A DNA stretch of 44,268 nt from an uncultured Lachnospiraceae bacterium. GTDB taxonomy: Bacteria; Bacillota; Clostridia; Lachnospirales; Lachnospiraceae. The translations under genes were made by a program, and so were the position numbers. Positions 21,037 to 30,519 of this stretch are shown here, in pieces (position 1 is the first letter of the stretch; the number at the start of each line of letters is the position of its first letter). Where the stretch lies: NCBI GenBank assembly GCA_910587935.1, contig CAJUNP010000011.1, positions 1 to 44,268 of the forward strand. The letters are read 5' to 3'. The notes below the pieces were generated by a model that made no database searches, was not told the DNA's origin, and worked only from the letters and a program-made list of their open reading frames with translations.

Positions 21037-23127
21037 ATGAATGTTTATACAACTGACAAGATTCGAAATGTTGTTTTGTTAGGACACGGCGGAGCCGGTA
21101 AAACCAGTCTTGTGGAAGCAATGGCATATTTGTCCGGTATTACTTCCCGTATGGGAAAGGTTACCGATGGTAATACAGTCAGCGACTATGGCAAGGAAGA
21201 GCAGAAAAGACAGTTTTCCATTTCTACATCCGTGATTCCTATCGAATGGGAGGGGTATAAGATCAATGTATTGGACGCTCCCGGATATTTTGATTTTGTC
21301 GGAGAAGTAGAAGAAGCGGTCGGCGCGGCAGGAGCGGCGATTATCGTTGTAAACGGTAAATCCGGCGTGGAAGTCGGCACGATGAAGGCATGGGAATTAT
21401 GTGAAAAATATAAGCTGCCCCGTTTTATTTACGTTACGAATATGGACGTGGATAATGCGTCTTTCCGGCAGGTTGTGGAAGATATGACGGAATCTTTCGG
21501 GAAAAAGATGGCGCCGTTCCATTTCCCGATCAGAGAGAATGAAAAGTTTGTAGGTTATGTGAACGTTATTACCGAGACCGGCAACCGCTGGCAGGGTAAA
21601 GACGTTGTTGAATGCGACGTACCTGATTACAGCAGAGAGAACCTGCAGTTATACCGGGATGTGCTGATGGAATCCGTAGCCGAGACAAGCGAAGAAATGA
21701 TGGAACGTTACTTTAACGGTGAAACTTTCTCGGACGCGGAGATCCGTGCTGCGCTTCGTACCAATGTGTGCGACGGAAGCATTGTGCCCATGTCCATGGG
21801 TTCCAATACGCTCTGTCAGGGCGTCTTTACGCTGATTGACGATATTATTAAGTATTTGCCGAGCCCTGAGAACCGGGAAGTGGCCGGTATTAATATGAAG
21901 ACCAACGAAATCTATCATGCGGATTATGATTTTTCCAAGACCAAATCGGCTTATATCTGGAAGACCATCGTTGATCCTTTCATCGGAAAGTATTCTTTGA
22001 TCAAGGTGAATTCCGGCGTATTAAAGACGGATGATCTGATTTACAATCTGGATAAGGATATTGAGGAGAAAATCGGCAAGTTATACGTTTTGCAGGGAAA
22101 TAAACCCATTGAGGTAAAGGAACTGCATGCCGGCGATATCGGCGCACTGGCAAAGCTTACCGGAGCAAGAACCGGTAATTCTCTGGCTACCAAAGCGATG
22201 CCGATAAAATATGGGCAGACAGAGTTGTCCGTACCGTATACATATTTACGGTATAAACCAAAGAATAAGGGAGACGTGGATAAAATTTCCCAGGCTCTGC
22301 AGAAGATGTCCCATGAGGATCAGACGTTAAAGATCGTCAACGATGCGGAAAATCGTCAGACGTTATTATATGGTATGGGAGACCAGCATCTGGAAATCGT
22401 TGTGAGCCGTCTTTTGAACGAGTATAAGGTTGAAGTAGAGCTGGCACAGCCTAAGATTGCTTATAAAGAGACTATTAAGAAAAATTCCGATGTGGAGTAC
22501 AAATATAAGAAACAGTCCGGCGGACACGGTCAGTACGGCCACGTTAAGATGCGTTTTGAACCGTCCGGAGATCTTGAGAAGCCTTTTGAATTTGCGCAGG
22601 AGGTTGTAGGCGGAGCAGTGCCTAAGAATTATTTTCCGGCCGTGGAAAAAGGATTGCAGGAATCCGTTATCAAGGGACCTATGGCGGCTTATCCCGTTGT
22701 GGGCGTTAAGGCCGTATTATATGACGGTTCCTATCATCCGGTAGACTCTTCCGAGATGGCTTTCAAGATGGCGACGATCCAGGCGTTTAAAAAAGGTTTT
22801 ATGGAGGCCCATCCGGTACTTCTTGAGCCGATCGCATCATTAAAAGTAACCGTACCGGACAGCTATACCGGTGACGTTATGGGCGATTTGAATAAGAGGA
22901 GAGGACGTGTGCTCGGAATGAATCCGGTTCAGGGTGGTAAGCAGATAATTGAAGCAGACATTCCCATGAGCGGTTTATTCGGATACTGCACGGATCTTCG
23001 GTCCATGACAGGCGGACGCGGCGAGTATGCTTATGAGTTTGCGCGTTATGAGCAGGCTCCCAGCGACGTACAGGAGAAAGAAGTTGCCGCGAGAGCAAAT
23101 AAGGTTGCGGAGAACAGCGAAGAATAG
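21037..23127 (+). CDS. EF-G-like translational GTPase (FusA2 type)
   Basis: ATG 21037 follows GTTGGAGGAATTGAT and gives 696 residues. G1 is GHGGAGKT (16-23), G2-like is RQFSISTSV, and G3 is DAPGYFDF (81-88). The G4 position reads TNMD (135-138) instead of NKMD, a notable change in the guanine-recognition motif. The later EF-G domains end with RRGRVLGMNPVQGGKQIIEA and SMTGGRGEYAYEF. This is a paralogue rather than the main EF-G; its role may be ribosome recycling or a stress task, not clear. A terminator follows. Confidence 0.85.
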   Translation: MNVYTTDKIRNVVLLGHGGAGKTSLVEAMAYLSGITSRMGKVTDGNTVSDYGKEEQKRQFSISTSVIPIEWEGYKINVLDAPGYFDFVGEVEEAVGAAGAAIIVVNGKSGVEVGTMKAWELCEKYKLPRFIYVTNMDVDNASFRQVVEDMTESFGKKMAPFHFPIRENEKFVGYVNVITETGNRWQGKDVVECDVPDYSRENLQLYRDVLMESVAETSEEMMERYFNGETFSDAEIRAALRTNVCDGSIVPMSMGSNTLCQGVFTLIDDIIKYLPSPENREVAGINMKTNEIYHADYDFSKTKSAYIWKTIVDPFIGKYSLIKVNSGVLKTDDLIYNLDKDIEEKIGKLYVLQGNKPIEVKELHAGDIGALAKLTGARTGNSLATKAMPIKYGQTELSVPYTYLRYKPKNKGDVDKISQALQKMSHEDQTLKIVNDAENRQTLLYGMGDQHLEIVVSRLLNEYKVEVELAQPKIAYKETIKKNSDVEYKYKKQSGGHGQYGHVKMRFEPSGDLEKPFEFAQEVVGGAVPKNYFPAVEKGLQESVIKGPMAAYPVVGVKAVLYDGSYHPVDSSEMAFKMATIQAFKKGFMEAHPVLLEPIASLKVTVPDSYTGDVMGDLNKRRGRVLGMNPVQGGKQIIEADIPMSGLFGYCTDLRSMTGGRGEYAYEFARYEQAPSDVQEKEVAARANKVAENSEE

Positions 23128-23170
23128 GGATATTATTGGCAGCTTTGAATTGTATATTATCATGAAAATG

Positions 23171-23205
23171 AAAAGGGAACCGTGTTTGTGTGCGGTTCCC
23201 TTTTT
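23171..23205. terminator. Bidirectional terminator between convergent genes
   Basis: AAAAGGGAACCG (23171-23182) pairs with CGGTTCCCTTTT (23193-23204) around a 10-nt loop. A-run and T-run flanks let it work on both strands, between the EF-G-like gene and the minus-strand cNMP-domain gene. Confidence 0.9.
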
Positions 23206-23209
23206 GGTA

Positions 23210-25315
23210 TCAGCAATTAAGAAAATTCTCTTCGTTAAGCAGCTCCTGCGGCATTTCGCACCGGCTGCTTTCCACGCGTTTTTTCAGAAGCTCCAGTTTG
23301 TGCAGCAGCTGCTTTTTACGCAGCTCATACCGTTCCGTCAAATCCCTGAAAATAGGATTTTCCGCTAAAGAGCTCCTGACGGATTTTGTAAACGGACAAT
23401 AAGTAAACAATATGCTTCGGGCGATTTTGGTCAGTCTTGGCGATCCGGTTCCTTCAAACAAAATATAAGTTATATAATCTCTTACAAACATTTCCTTAAA
23501 ATTGCCGCGCGCCTTTTGCAGTGACAGTTTGATTTTTTCTTTGGTTTCAACCGATAAATCATGATTCTTTTTATAAAATTGAATATAGTCGAAATATTCG
23601 CTTGTCAGGGAGTGCTCGGAAAGATCGTTCCAGCGGGCGCCCTGGATGCGCTTGCAGATTTCCCAACGGTATTCTCCCGTCAAACGTATAACGGCGGTGC
23701 GCAGATCATCCATATAAAAGAGCGGCAGCATCATACGGGCAGAGGTGGTCCGGCGGCGGCCTTCAATTTCCTGCCACATCACACCTCTGGTTCCGACGCA
23801 CGGCATTAAAATGAAATCGGGCAAAGCTTCTGCGTGAAATAGTTCCCTGGGGATGCCCGCGTTTATATTGGTGTAAGTATATTCGCGGTAATAAGCGCCG
23901 AAATCCATAGATTTGACATATGCTACTTCAGACTGCAGAGCCTGACCGGTAACAAGTGAAGCGTCCGGCGCCTTTAATACATTGTGGTCGGAAAAAACGG
24001 GACAGAAGGAAGCGATCCGTCCGCTGGTCATTTTGTTTACCTGGGGAAACATATTTTCTAATTCGTATTCCACCTTTTTCTTCGTGTCGGAGGTTAATTC
24101 ACGTTCGTCAGACGCGCTGATTGTACCGGCTGTTTTCAGATTGTGCAGATACCGTGTATAGTCTTCGTCAAATTCATTGCGGCTCGGTTCCCTCCGGCCT
24201 TCTAAAATGGCAATGAGCCAGTCAAAGAGGGTAAAAGTGTGCGGGAAGGATTGACTGGCAAGCTGATTGGCAAGCTGTGCCAGACAGGCGGTGTTTTTTG
24301 TCCCCGCAAGCGTTTCGTCCACGTATCCGAAATAAAGAAACATACGAACCGGCAGGGGGATGGCAGAATCTTTTACCGCTTGAAAGAAAATAAGATGGTA
24401 AAGTTTATTAAACAGTGCCGTAATCTGCCGTCTGGTATAACGGGAATCGTCGTCCGAAGCGTTTCTGTCCGTCATATTCCGATATTTTTCAATTAAGTCT
24501 TTGAAAACGGAACACAAAGAATCTTCCGCGCCGGAATAAGTTAAAATTGACTGTAAAGAATCTGTCAGCTGCTCCGGGATAGAAGAATACTCGGGAATAA
24601 CGGATTCCTTTTCGGAAGAATCCGCCTGCTTTGTCTTAAACAGTATTTTGGAACGGGACGTCCATTTTTTGTACAGGATTTTGAATTCCTCCAGGGACTT
24701 GGCAGAGGTAATAAGCTTTATAAAATCTGCGCTGAGAGAAGCAATGGGCGCGATTTCTTTTTCTGCCAGCGCTTCCAGATCACTGTTGACCGATAAGTGG
24801 CGTTCAATATCTAGATAATGGGCGCTTGTCTGTTCATCTAAAGGAAGTTCTTCCGTAAACGGAGGCAGTTCCGGTAAAGGAGGCGTTTCCTGTCCGTTAA
24901 CCGGCTCTCCTGTCTGACAGCTTTTATAAAATGCGGCGTCTTTTACACAGGCGTCATAAAGCTCCCGGCAGCGAAGATGCGCCAGTTCACAGCATTGAGA
25001 AGCCGCATTAATCTGCCGGTAAGCGGAACGCACAAACAGAACGCCGTACTCCTGATTTTGTTGCAAAAAGAATTCCAGAGACGCTGCGTCGGATATGGGA
25101 TACCGCATAACGGTCAGTTCTTCAAGAGCCTTACAGGAAAGAAAATGAACGCCGCAGGAAATCTCGCAGATGCCCGGAACTTCTCCGCGTGAAAGAATAA
25201 AGGCGCCTCCGGGAAAAGTGAGTGAAACGCTTCCCTTCAGAATTATAAAAAGTTCATTAACAGGCTGACCGGCTTCAAAAAGATACCGGCCTTTATCAAG
25301 TGTAACAGAAGCCAT
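23210..25315 (-). CDS. Cyclic-nucleotide-binding-domain protein with large unknown domain
   Basis: ATG at 25315 is preferred, since GGGGGAGAAATTCA gives its ribosome site; a TTG at 25333 lies upstream. The product is 701 residues. Residues about 1-110 form a cNMP-binding beta-roll (KGRYLFEAGQPVNELFIILK, GGAFILSRGEVPG). The following 590 residues are helical and unrecognised, without HTH, transmembrane segment or kinase motif. It may respond to a nucleotide signal or simply use a CRP-like fold. I recall similar CNBD proteins in Lachnospiraceae, function unknown. Confidence 0.75.
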   Translation of the reverse strand: MASVTLDKGRYLFEAGQPVNELFIILKGSVSLTFPGGAFILSRGEVPGICEISCGVHFLSCKALEELTVMRYPISDAASLEFFLQQNQEYGVLFVRSAYRQINAASQCCELAHLRCRELYDACVKDAAFYKSCQTGEPVNGQETPPLPELPPFTEELPLDEQTSAHYLDIERHLSVNSDLEALAEKEIAPIASLSADFIKLITSAKSLEEFKILYKKWTSRSKILFKTKQADSSEKESVIPEYSSIPEQLTDSLQSILTYSGAEDSLCSVFKDLIEKYRNMTDRNASDDDSRYTRRQITALFNKLYHLIFFQAVKDSAIPLPVRMFLYFGYVDETLAGTKNTACLAQLANQLASQSFPHTFTLFDWLIAILEGRREPSRNEFDEDYTRYLHNLKTAGTISASDERELTSDTKKKVEYELENMFPQVNKMTSGRIASFCPVFSDHNVLKAPDASLVTGQALQSEVAYVKSMDFGAYYREYTYTNINAGIPRELFHAEALPDFILMPCVGTRGVMWQEIEGRRRTTSARMMLPLFYMDDLRTAVIRLTGEYRWEICKRIQGARWNDLSEHSLTSEYFDYIQFYKKNHDLSVETKEKIKLSLQKARGNFKEMFVRDYITYILFEGTGSPRLTKIARSILFTYCPFTKSVRSSLAENPIFRDLTERYELRKKQLLHKLELLKKRVESSRCEMPQELLNEENFLNC

Positions 25316-25488
25316 TGAATTTCTCCCCCTCAAATTATTTATACCCTCCTTATTATACGCTTCAAATGTGATTAATTCAACCGTAGTGTTTTAAATAAGC
25401 TTTGCTTTGCTGTTTTACTATGGAAAAATTTATAACGATGTGATACAATTGGTGGAGCATATCATTAAAACAACGGGAGGAATGAAGG

Positions 25489-25974
25489 ATGCCGGTTCCG
25501 GGAATCATACAGCCGGAGATCATTATGGTAGATCATGAATTGTGTCTTCGGAGGTTTGAGGGCGATTTTGGTTTTGCGCTTTCGAGTATCAGAATATAGA
25601 GGTCTGGCTGGCCGATGGCAGGAAGGAACCGTATACTTCGGAATTGTTGGAAAAATGTATCGTTGTCTGTATGAACATGGAGAACTGTATTTTATGGAAT
25701 TTCATGACCGCGATTGCAGCAGGCTGATTGGCATGTGACTTTTTCGAAAGAGGATATGCCGATTGTTATCGGAGATGTTTCTCTGCGTGGAAAGAAGATC
25801 GGACGCAGGGGCATTTCTGCTTTAATTGGCCGCGCAGGGACTCTTGGGTTTAAGGAATTACATGTGCGGGATATATACGATTGGAACACGGCTCCGCGAA
25901 GATGTTTTGAAAGCCTTGGATTTACTGCCGACGGTAAAACAGCTGATGGAAGCAGTTACAAACTTGTCCTGTAA
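25489..25974 (+). pseudogene. GNAT acetyltransferase pseudogene with three frameshifts
   Basis: ATG 25489 has GGGAGG upstream. The translation drifts between three frames. PEIIMVDHELCLRRFEGDFG stops at 25597; YQNIEVWLADGRKEPY is in another frame; MYRCLYEHGELYFMEFHDRD comes from a third; and VTFSKEDMPIVIGDVSLRGK with IGRRGISALIG and RCFESLGF closes it. These order themselves as one GNAT-family acetyltransferase of about 160 residues, with GKKIGRR as part of the acetyl-CoA site. At least three single-base indels break it, near 25580, 25660 and 25733. It is an old gene loss, or less likely sequencing error. Confidence 0.85.
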
Positions 25975-26016
25975 CCGTCCGATTTACACATTGAAAAGAA
26001 GAAAGAGGTATGAATT

Positions 26017-27651
26017 ATGAAAAAAAGCGTTCGGATTATACTGCTCCTGGTAGGAGTGCTTGCAGCGGCGGGAATTTATTATTATGTAACGCTGCCGGCT
26101 GTGAATATACATTCGGAGGGGTTCTGGGTCTTTGCAATGTCTTTGATTATTCTGGCAATTGCTGCGCGTATTGCATATAATTTCTACCGCCGGTATAAAG
26201 ATTTCGGAACCAGGAATCTGCAGTTTGATTTTCGTTCCGACAAACCGGCTATGGCGCTGGGAATTCTTTTTGCGGCGGTGCTGGTGATTTTCATATTTGG
26301 AAGCGTTCTTTCCTCGCCGGTGGTTAACGCGGGCAAATACCAGAGGCTGCTCGCCATTGAAGAAAGAGAGTTTACGGAAGATATAAAAGAAGTGGATTAT
26401 CATACGATTCCTCTTTTGGACAAGGATTCCGCGGCGCTCTTAGGAGACCGGAAAATGGGCAGCATGGTAGACATGGTGTCGCAGTTTGAAGTCAGTACGG
26501 ATTATACGCAGATTAATTATAACGGAACGCCTGTAAGAGTCACGCCTTTAGTCTATGCCAGCCCTATAAAGTGGTTTACCAATCAGAAGGAGGGAATTCC
26601 CGCCTATATCCTGATCGATATGGCTACGCAGGATACGGAATGTGTGAAGCTTACGGACAAAATCAAATATTCCAAATCGGAGTATTTTAACAGAAATCTG
26701 TACAGGCACTTAAGATTCCGGTATCCGACGTATATTTTCGACGATCAGATATTTTTTGAAATTGACGATAACGGCGTACCCTTCTGGGTATGTCCCGTTA
26801 AGAAGTTTAATATAGGACTTTTCGGAGGACAGACGGTAGGAAGAGTTGTTTTATGCAATGCCGTTACGGGGGAATGTATCGATTACGCGGTGGAAGAGGT
26901 TCCCCAGTGGATTGACAAGGTATATTCCGCCGAACTTCTGATGCGGCTTTACGATTATGCCGGTATTTACGTACACGGATTCTGGAACAGCCGGTTAGGG
27001 CAGAAGGACTGTCTGCGTTCTACAAACGGCTATAACTATATTGCCCTGGAAGACGACGTGTGGGTCTATACGGGCGTGACCTCCGTGAACGGTGACCAGT
27101 CCAACGTAGGTTTTGTGTTGATGAACCAGAGAACCATGGAGACGCGTTATTATAAAATAGAAGGAGCTATTGAAGATTCCGCCATGTCTTCCGCCGAGGG
27201 GCAGGTTCAAAATCTGGGATATGACGCGACATTTCCGCTTTTGCTCAATATAGCCGATGAACCTACTTATTTTATGGCTTTAAAGGACGATGCGGGACTG
27301 GTTAAAAAGTATGCCATGGTTAACGTACAGAAATATCAGTGGGTTGCGATCGGAGATACCATACAGGAATGTGAGAAAAATTATGTACAGCTTTTGAATA
27401 CCAACGGCATTGTCAGCCAGAGTGTGCTGGAACTGAAAACGGCAAAGGGCGTGATTGAAAATCTGACGCAGGTTGTTCTGGGCGGCAATACCCACTTCTA
27501 TATCTGCCTGAAGAATGACGAGAACTATTATGACGTGGATCTGTCCGATCCGGAGCTGATTGAGGCTATCCGCTATAAGGAGGGGGATTCCATAACGCTT
27601 CAGTACGAGGAAGGATATGGAATCCACAGCGTAAAGAAAATCGGTAAATAA
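26017..27651 (+). CDS. Membrane protein with large extracytoplasmic region
   Basis: ATG 26017 follows AAAGAGGTATGAATT; 544 residues. Three hydrophobic segments lie at about 6-27, 34-56 and 86-105, so the N-terminus is anchored in the membrane. The remaining 430 residues, rich in strands and aromatic residues (GIPAYILIDMATQDTECVKL, VPQWIDKVYSAELLMRLYDY), probably form a large domain outside the cytoplasm. I know no assigned function, though similar proteins occur in Lachnospiraceae. It follows the GNAT pseudogene closely; leuS follows after 110 bases. Confidence 0.8.
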   Translation: MKKSVRIILLLVGVLAAAGIYYYVTLPAVNIHSEGFWVFAMSLIILAIAARIAYNFYRRYKDFGTRNLQFDFRSDKPAMALGILFAAVLVIFIFGSVLSSPVVNAGKYQRLLAIEEREFTEDIKEVDYHTIPLLDKDSAALLGDRKMGSMVDMVSQFEVSTDYTQINYNGTPVRVTPLVYASPIKWFTNQKEGIPAYILIDMATQDTECVKLTDKIKYSKSEYFNRNLYRHLRFRYPTYIFDDQIFFEIDDNGVPFWVCPVKKFNIGLFGGQTVGRVVLCNAVTGECIDYAVEEVPQWIDKVYSAELLMRLYDYAGIYVHGFWNSRLGQKDCLRSTNGYNYIALEDDVWVYTGVTSVNGDQSNVGFVLMNQRTMETRYYKIEGAIEDSAMSSAEGQVQNLGYDATFPLLLNIADEPTYFMALKDDAGLVKKYAMVNVQKYQWVAIGDTIQECEKNYVQLLNTNGIVSQSVLELKTAKGVIENLTQVVLGGNTHFYICLKNDENYYDVDLSDPELIEAIRYKEGDSITLQYEEGYGIHSVKKIGK

Positions 27652-27662
27652 ACGGGTATCGC

Positions 27663-27691
27663 TTGACAAGAGCCGTTTTTGTGAGTAGTAT
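27663..27691 (+). promoter_or_regulatory. leuS promoter
   Basis: TTGACA (27663-27668) and TAGTAT (27686-27691) are 17 bp apart. The leader is only about 65 bases and shows no T-box antiterminator or terminator pair, so regulation by uncharged tRNA is unlikely. Confidence 0.75.
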
Positions 27692-27761
27692 ATTTTGCAG
27701 TGAAGAGAATCGGACGGCAGAAGAGAGAGCTGTGTTTTAAGATAGAAAGAGAGGATAAAAA

Positions 27762-30176
27762 ATGGCTGAACCATATAACCACAGAGAGGTGGAAAGCAAA
27801 TGGCAGAAGGTATGGGACGACGAGAAGGCGTTTGCCACGTCTAAAGACTACTCCAAACCCAAATACTATGCGCTGGTAGAGTTTCCGTATCCTTCGGGAC
27901 AGGGACTTCACGTAGGACATCCGAGGCCATATACGGCTCTGGATATCGTTGCAAGAAAAAGAAGAATGCAGGGATATAACGTTTTATATCCTATGGGCTG
28001 GGATGCGTTTGGACTTCCCACCGAAAATTATGCGATTAAAAATCATATCCATCCCAAAATCGTAACGAAGAATAACGTGGAGAGATTTAAAGGACAGCTT
28101 CATGCCCTCGGTTATTCTTTTGACTGGGACAGAGAGGTAAATACGACGGATCCCGGTTATTACAAATGGACGCAGTGGATTTTCCTGAAATTATTTAAGG
28201 CCGGACTCGCCTATAAAAGCGAGATGCCCATCAACTGGTGTACCTCCTGTAAAGTAGGACTGGCTAATGAAGAAGTGGTAAACGGCGTATGCGAGCGCTG
28301 CGGTTCGGAAGTGGTGCGTAAGGTAAAGAGCCAATGGATGCTGAAAATTACGGAATATGCGGATAAGCTGATTCAGGATCTGGATACGGTGGATTATATT
28401 GAACGCGTTAAGGTTTCCCAGAAAAACTGGATCGGCAAATCCGAGGGCGCGGAGGTTGACTTTGCCATTAAGGGAAAAGAGGACAAATTAAGGATCTATA
28501 CCACCAGGCCGGATACTTTATTCGGAGCCACGTATATGGTAATGTCTCCGGAACATCCGCTTCTTGATAAATATAAAGAAGAAATTGGGAATTGGGACGA
28601 GGTTTTGGCTTACCGCGAGAAAGCGGCAAGAAAATCGGATTTTGAACGTACGGAGCTGGCAAAGGACAAGACAGGCGTAGCCATTGCGGGACTTTCCGCA
28701 GTGAATCCGGTAAACGATAAAGAGATTCCCATCTGGATTTCCGATTATGTTCTGATGAGTTACGGAACCGGCGCGATTATGGCGGTTCCCGCACACGATG
28801 AGAGGGACTGGGATTTTGCCAAAAAGTTTGATCTTCCTATTATCGAAGTGGTTGCCGGAAGCAAAAAAAGCGTGCAGGAAGAGGTGTATACCGACGTTGC
28901 GTCGGGAACGCTTGTAAATTCCGAGTTTTTGAACGGTTTATCCGTTGCCGATGCGAAAAAGAAAATTGTAGAATTTTTGACCGAAAAAGGAATCGGAGAA
29001 AAAAAGACTAATTTCAAGTTAAGGGACTGGGTATTTTCCAGACAGAGGTACTGGGGAGAACCGATTCCCATTGTGAAATGCGAAAAATGCGGATTTGTGC
29101 CGCTGGAGGAAAGCGAGCTTCCTTTGGAATTGCCGGAAGTGGACAGCTACATGCCTACCGATAACGGAGAATCTCCGCTGGCTGCCATGACGGAATGGGT
29201 GAAGACCACTTGTCCCTGCTGTGGCGGCACTGCGGAAAGAGAGACGGATACCATGCCCCAGTGGGCCGGTTCTTCCTGGTATTTCTTAAGATATACCGAT
29301 CCTGACAATACGCAGGCTCTTGCAAGTAAGGAAGCCCTGGAATACTGGATGCCCGTGGACTGGTATAACGGAGGCATGGAACATACGACGCTTCATTTGT
29401 TATATTCCAGGTTCTGGCATAAATTTCTCTATGACAAGGGAGTGGTTCCCTGTCCGGAACCGTATCAGAAGAGAACCTCTCACGGTATGATTCTTGGGTC
29501 TAACGGAGAAAAAATGTCCAAATCCCGCGGCAATGTAGTAAATCCTGACGATATTGTAAGAGAGTACGGAGCGGATACCCTGCGGACGTATGAGATGTTT
29601 ATCGGCGCTTTTGACTTAAGCGCGTCCTGGTCGGAAGACGGCGTAAAGGGCTGCAGACGCTTCCTGGACCGCGTATGGAAGCTGCAGGATCTTTTGACGG
29701 ACGGCGAAGAGTATTCCAGAGAACTGGAAACCAAAATGCATCAGACCATTAAAAAGGTCGGCAGTGATTTTGAAAATCTGAAATATAATACGGCCATAGC
29801 GGCAATGATGTCTTTAATTAATGAGTTCTACAAAGTGAATGCCGTAACGAAAGGCGAATTTAAAACGCTGCTTACGCTTCTTAATCCGGTTGCGCCCCAT
29901 ATTACGGAAGAACTCTGGAACCGGATCGGTTTTGCAGGAAGGGTATACCAGACCGTATGGCCGGAGTACGACGAGGAAAAGACAAAAGAGTCCGCCGTTG
30001 AAATCGTGGTTCAGGTGAACGGGAAAATCAAGGCAAACTTAACGGTTTCCGTTGATATTGATAAAGAAAGCGCAGTGAATCTGGCAAAAGAAGCTCTCGG
30101 CGGGAAACTTACCGGTACGATTGTTAAAGAAATTTATGTGCCCGGAAGGCTGGTCAATCTTGTAGTAAAGCCATAA
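27762..30176 (+). CDS. leuS: Leucyl-tRNA synthetase
   Basis: ATG 27762 follows AGAAAGAGAGGATAAAAA. The product has 804 residues, the normal bacterial length. The class I signatures are HVGH (50-53, HIGH) and KMSKS (584-588, in GEKMSKSRGNVVNPDD). CTSCKVG...CERCG and CEKCG/CPCCGG zinc-binding clusters are present. The editing domain (CP1) is visible with TTRPDTLFGATYMV. It charges tRNA-Leu with leucine. It has its own promoter and a terminator immediately after. Confidence 0.98.
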   Translation: MAEPYNHREVESKWQKVWDDEKAFATSKDYSKPKYYALVEFPYPSGQGLHVGHPRPYTALDIVARKRRMQGYNVLYPMGWDAFGLPTENYAIKNHIHPKIVTKNNVERFKGQLHALGYSFDWDREVNTTDPGYYKWTQWIFLKLFKAGLAYKSEMPINWCTSCKVGLANEEVVNGVCERCGSEVVRKVKSQWMLKITEYADKLIQDLDTVDYIERVKVSQKNWIGKSEGAEVDFAIKGKEDKLRIYTTRPDTLFGATYMVMSPEHPLLDKYKEEIGNWDEVLAYREKAARKSDFERTELAKDKTGVAIAGLSAVNPVNDKEIPIWISDYVLMSYGTGAIMAVPAHDERDWDFAKKFDLPIIEVVAGSKKSVQEEVYTDVASGTLVNSEFLNGLSVADAKKKIVEFLTEKGIGEKKTNFKLRDWVFSRQRYWGEPIPIVKCEKCGFVPLEESELPLELPEVDSYMPTDNGESPLAAMTEWVKTTCPCCGGTAERETDTMPQWAGSSWYFLRYTDPDNTQALASKEALEYWMPVDWYNGGMEHTTLHLLYSRFWHKFLYDKGVVPCPEPYQKRTSHGMILGSNGEKMSKSRGNVVNPDDIVREYGADTLRTYEMFIGAFDLSASWSEDGVKGCRRFLDRVWKLQDLLTDGEEYSRELETKMHQTIKKVGSDFENLKYNTAIAAMMSLINEFYKVNAVTKGEFKTLLTLLNPVAPHITEELWNRIGFAGRVYQTVWPEYDEEKTKESAVEIVVQVNGKIKANLTVSVDIDKESAVNLAKEALGGKLTGTIVKEIYVPGRLVNLVVKP

Positions 30177-30181
30177 AGGTA

Positions 30182-30213
30182 AAGAACCGTTCCTGATCGG
30201 ACCGGTTCTTTTT
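30182..30213 (+). terminator. Terminator after leuS
   Basis: AAGAACCG (30182-30189) pairs with CGGTTCTT (30203-30210), with additional inner pairs, and is followed by T residues. Confidence 0.85.
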
Positions 30214-30223
30214 CTGGGGAATT

Positions 30224-30496
30224 TTATTTCTTTTTGCGCATGGCCATGAATTTATTAATCTGCGCAAGCTCCTCAGGGGTGCTGTGGGTTTTGATGGCGC
30301 CCATAATGGCGGCCATTTCCTGCTCGGTAAATGAAATGTTGCTTAGTTTTCCTGTTTTCATCAGATTCATGAGAAAGGAAATAAGCTCTTTTTGGTTTTT
30401 CCCCCTTGTCTCAAATACAATTGACTGCAGAAAGTCCAGTTTCTGCTGGTCAATATCGGCGACCAGGGGATCGGACATCCAGGCTGGTTTTTCCAT
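30224..30496 (-). CDS. Small helical protein, 90 residues
   Basis: The start at 30496 has AAAGGAATTCATT upstream on the minus strand. The product (MEKPAWMSDPLVADIDQQKL, then FLQSIVFETRGKNQKELISF) consists of helices rich in Lys, Met and Glu. It has a pattern I recall from small Lachnospiraceae proteins next to the larger neighbour at 30520, with unknown role. The two genes lie 23 bases apart on the same strand and are probably an operon. No membrane segment. Confidence 0.75.
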   Translation of the reverse strand: MEKPAWMSDPLVADIDQQKLDFLQSIVFETRGKNQKELISFLMNLMKTGKLSNISFTEQEMAAIMGAIKTHSTPEELAQINKFMAMRKKK

Positions 30497-30519
30497 AAAT
30501 GAATTCCTTTCGTTTTGTT

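Noticed and set aside
27692..27761. T-box leader of leuS
   Set aside because: The leader is only about 65 bases and lacks stem I, the T-box sequence and a terminator.
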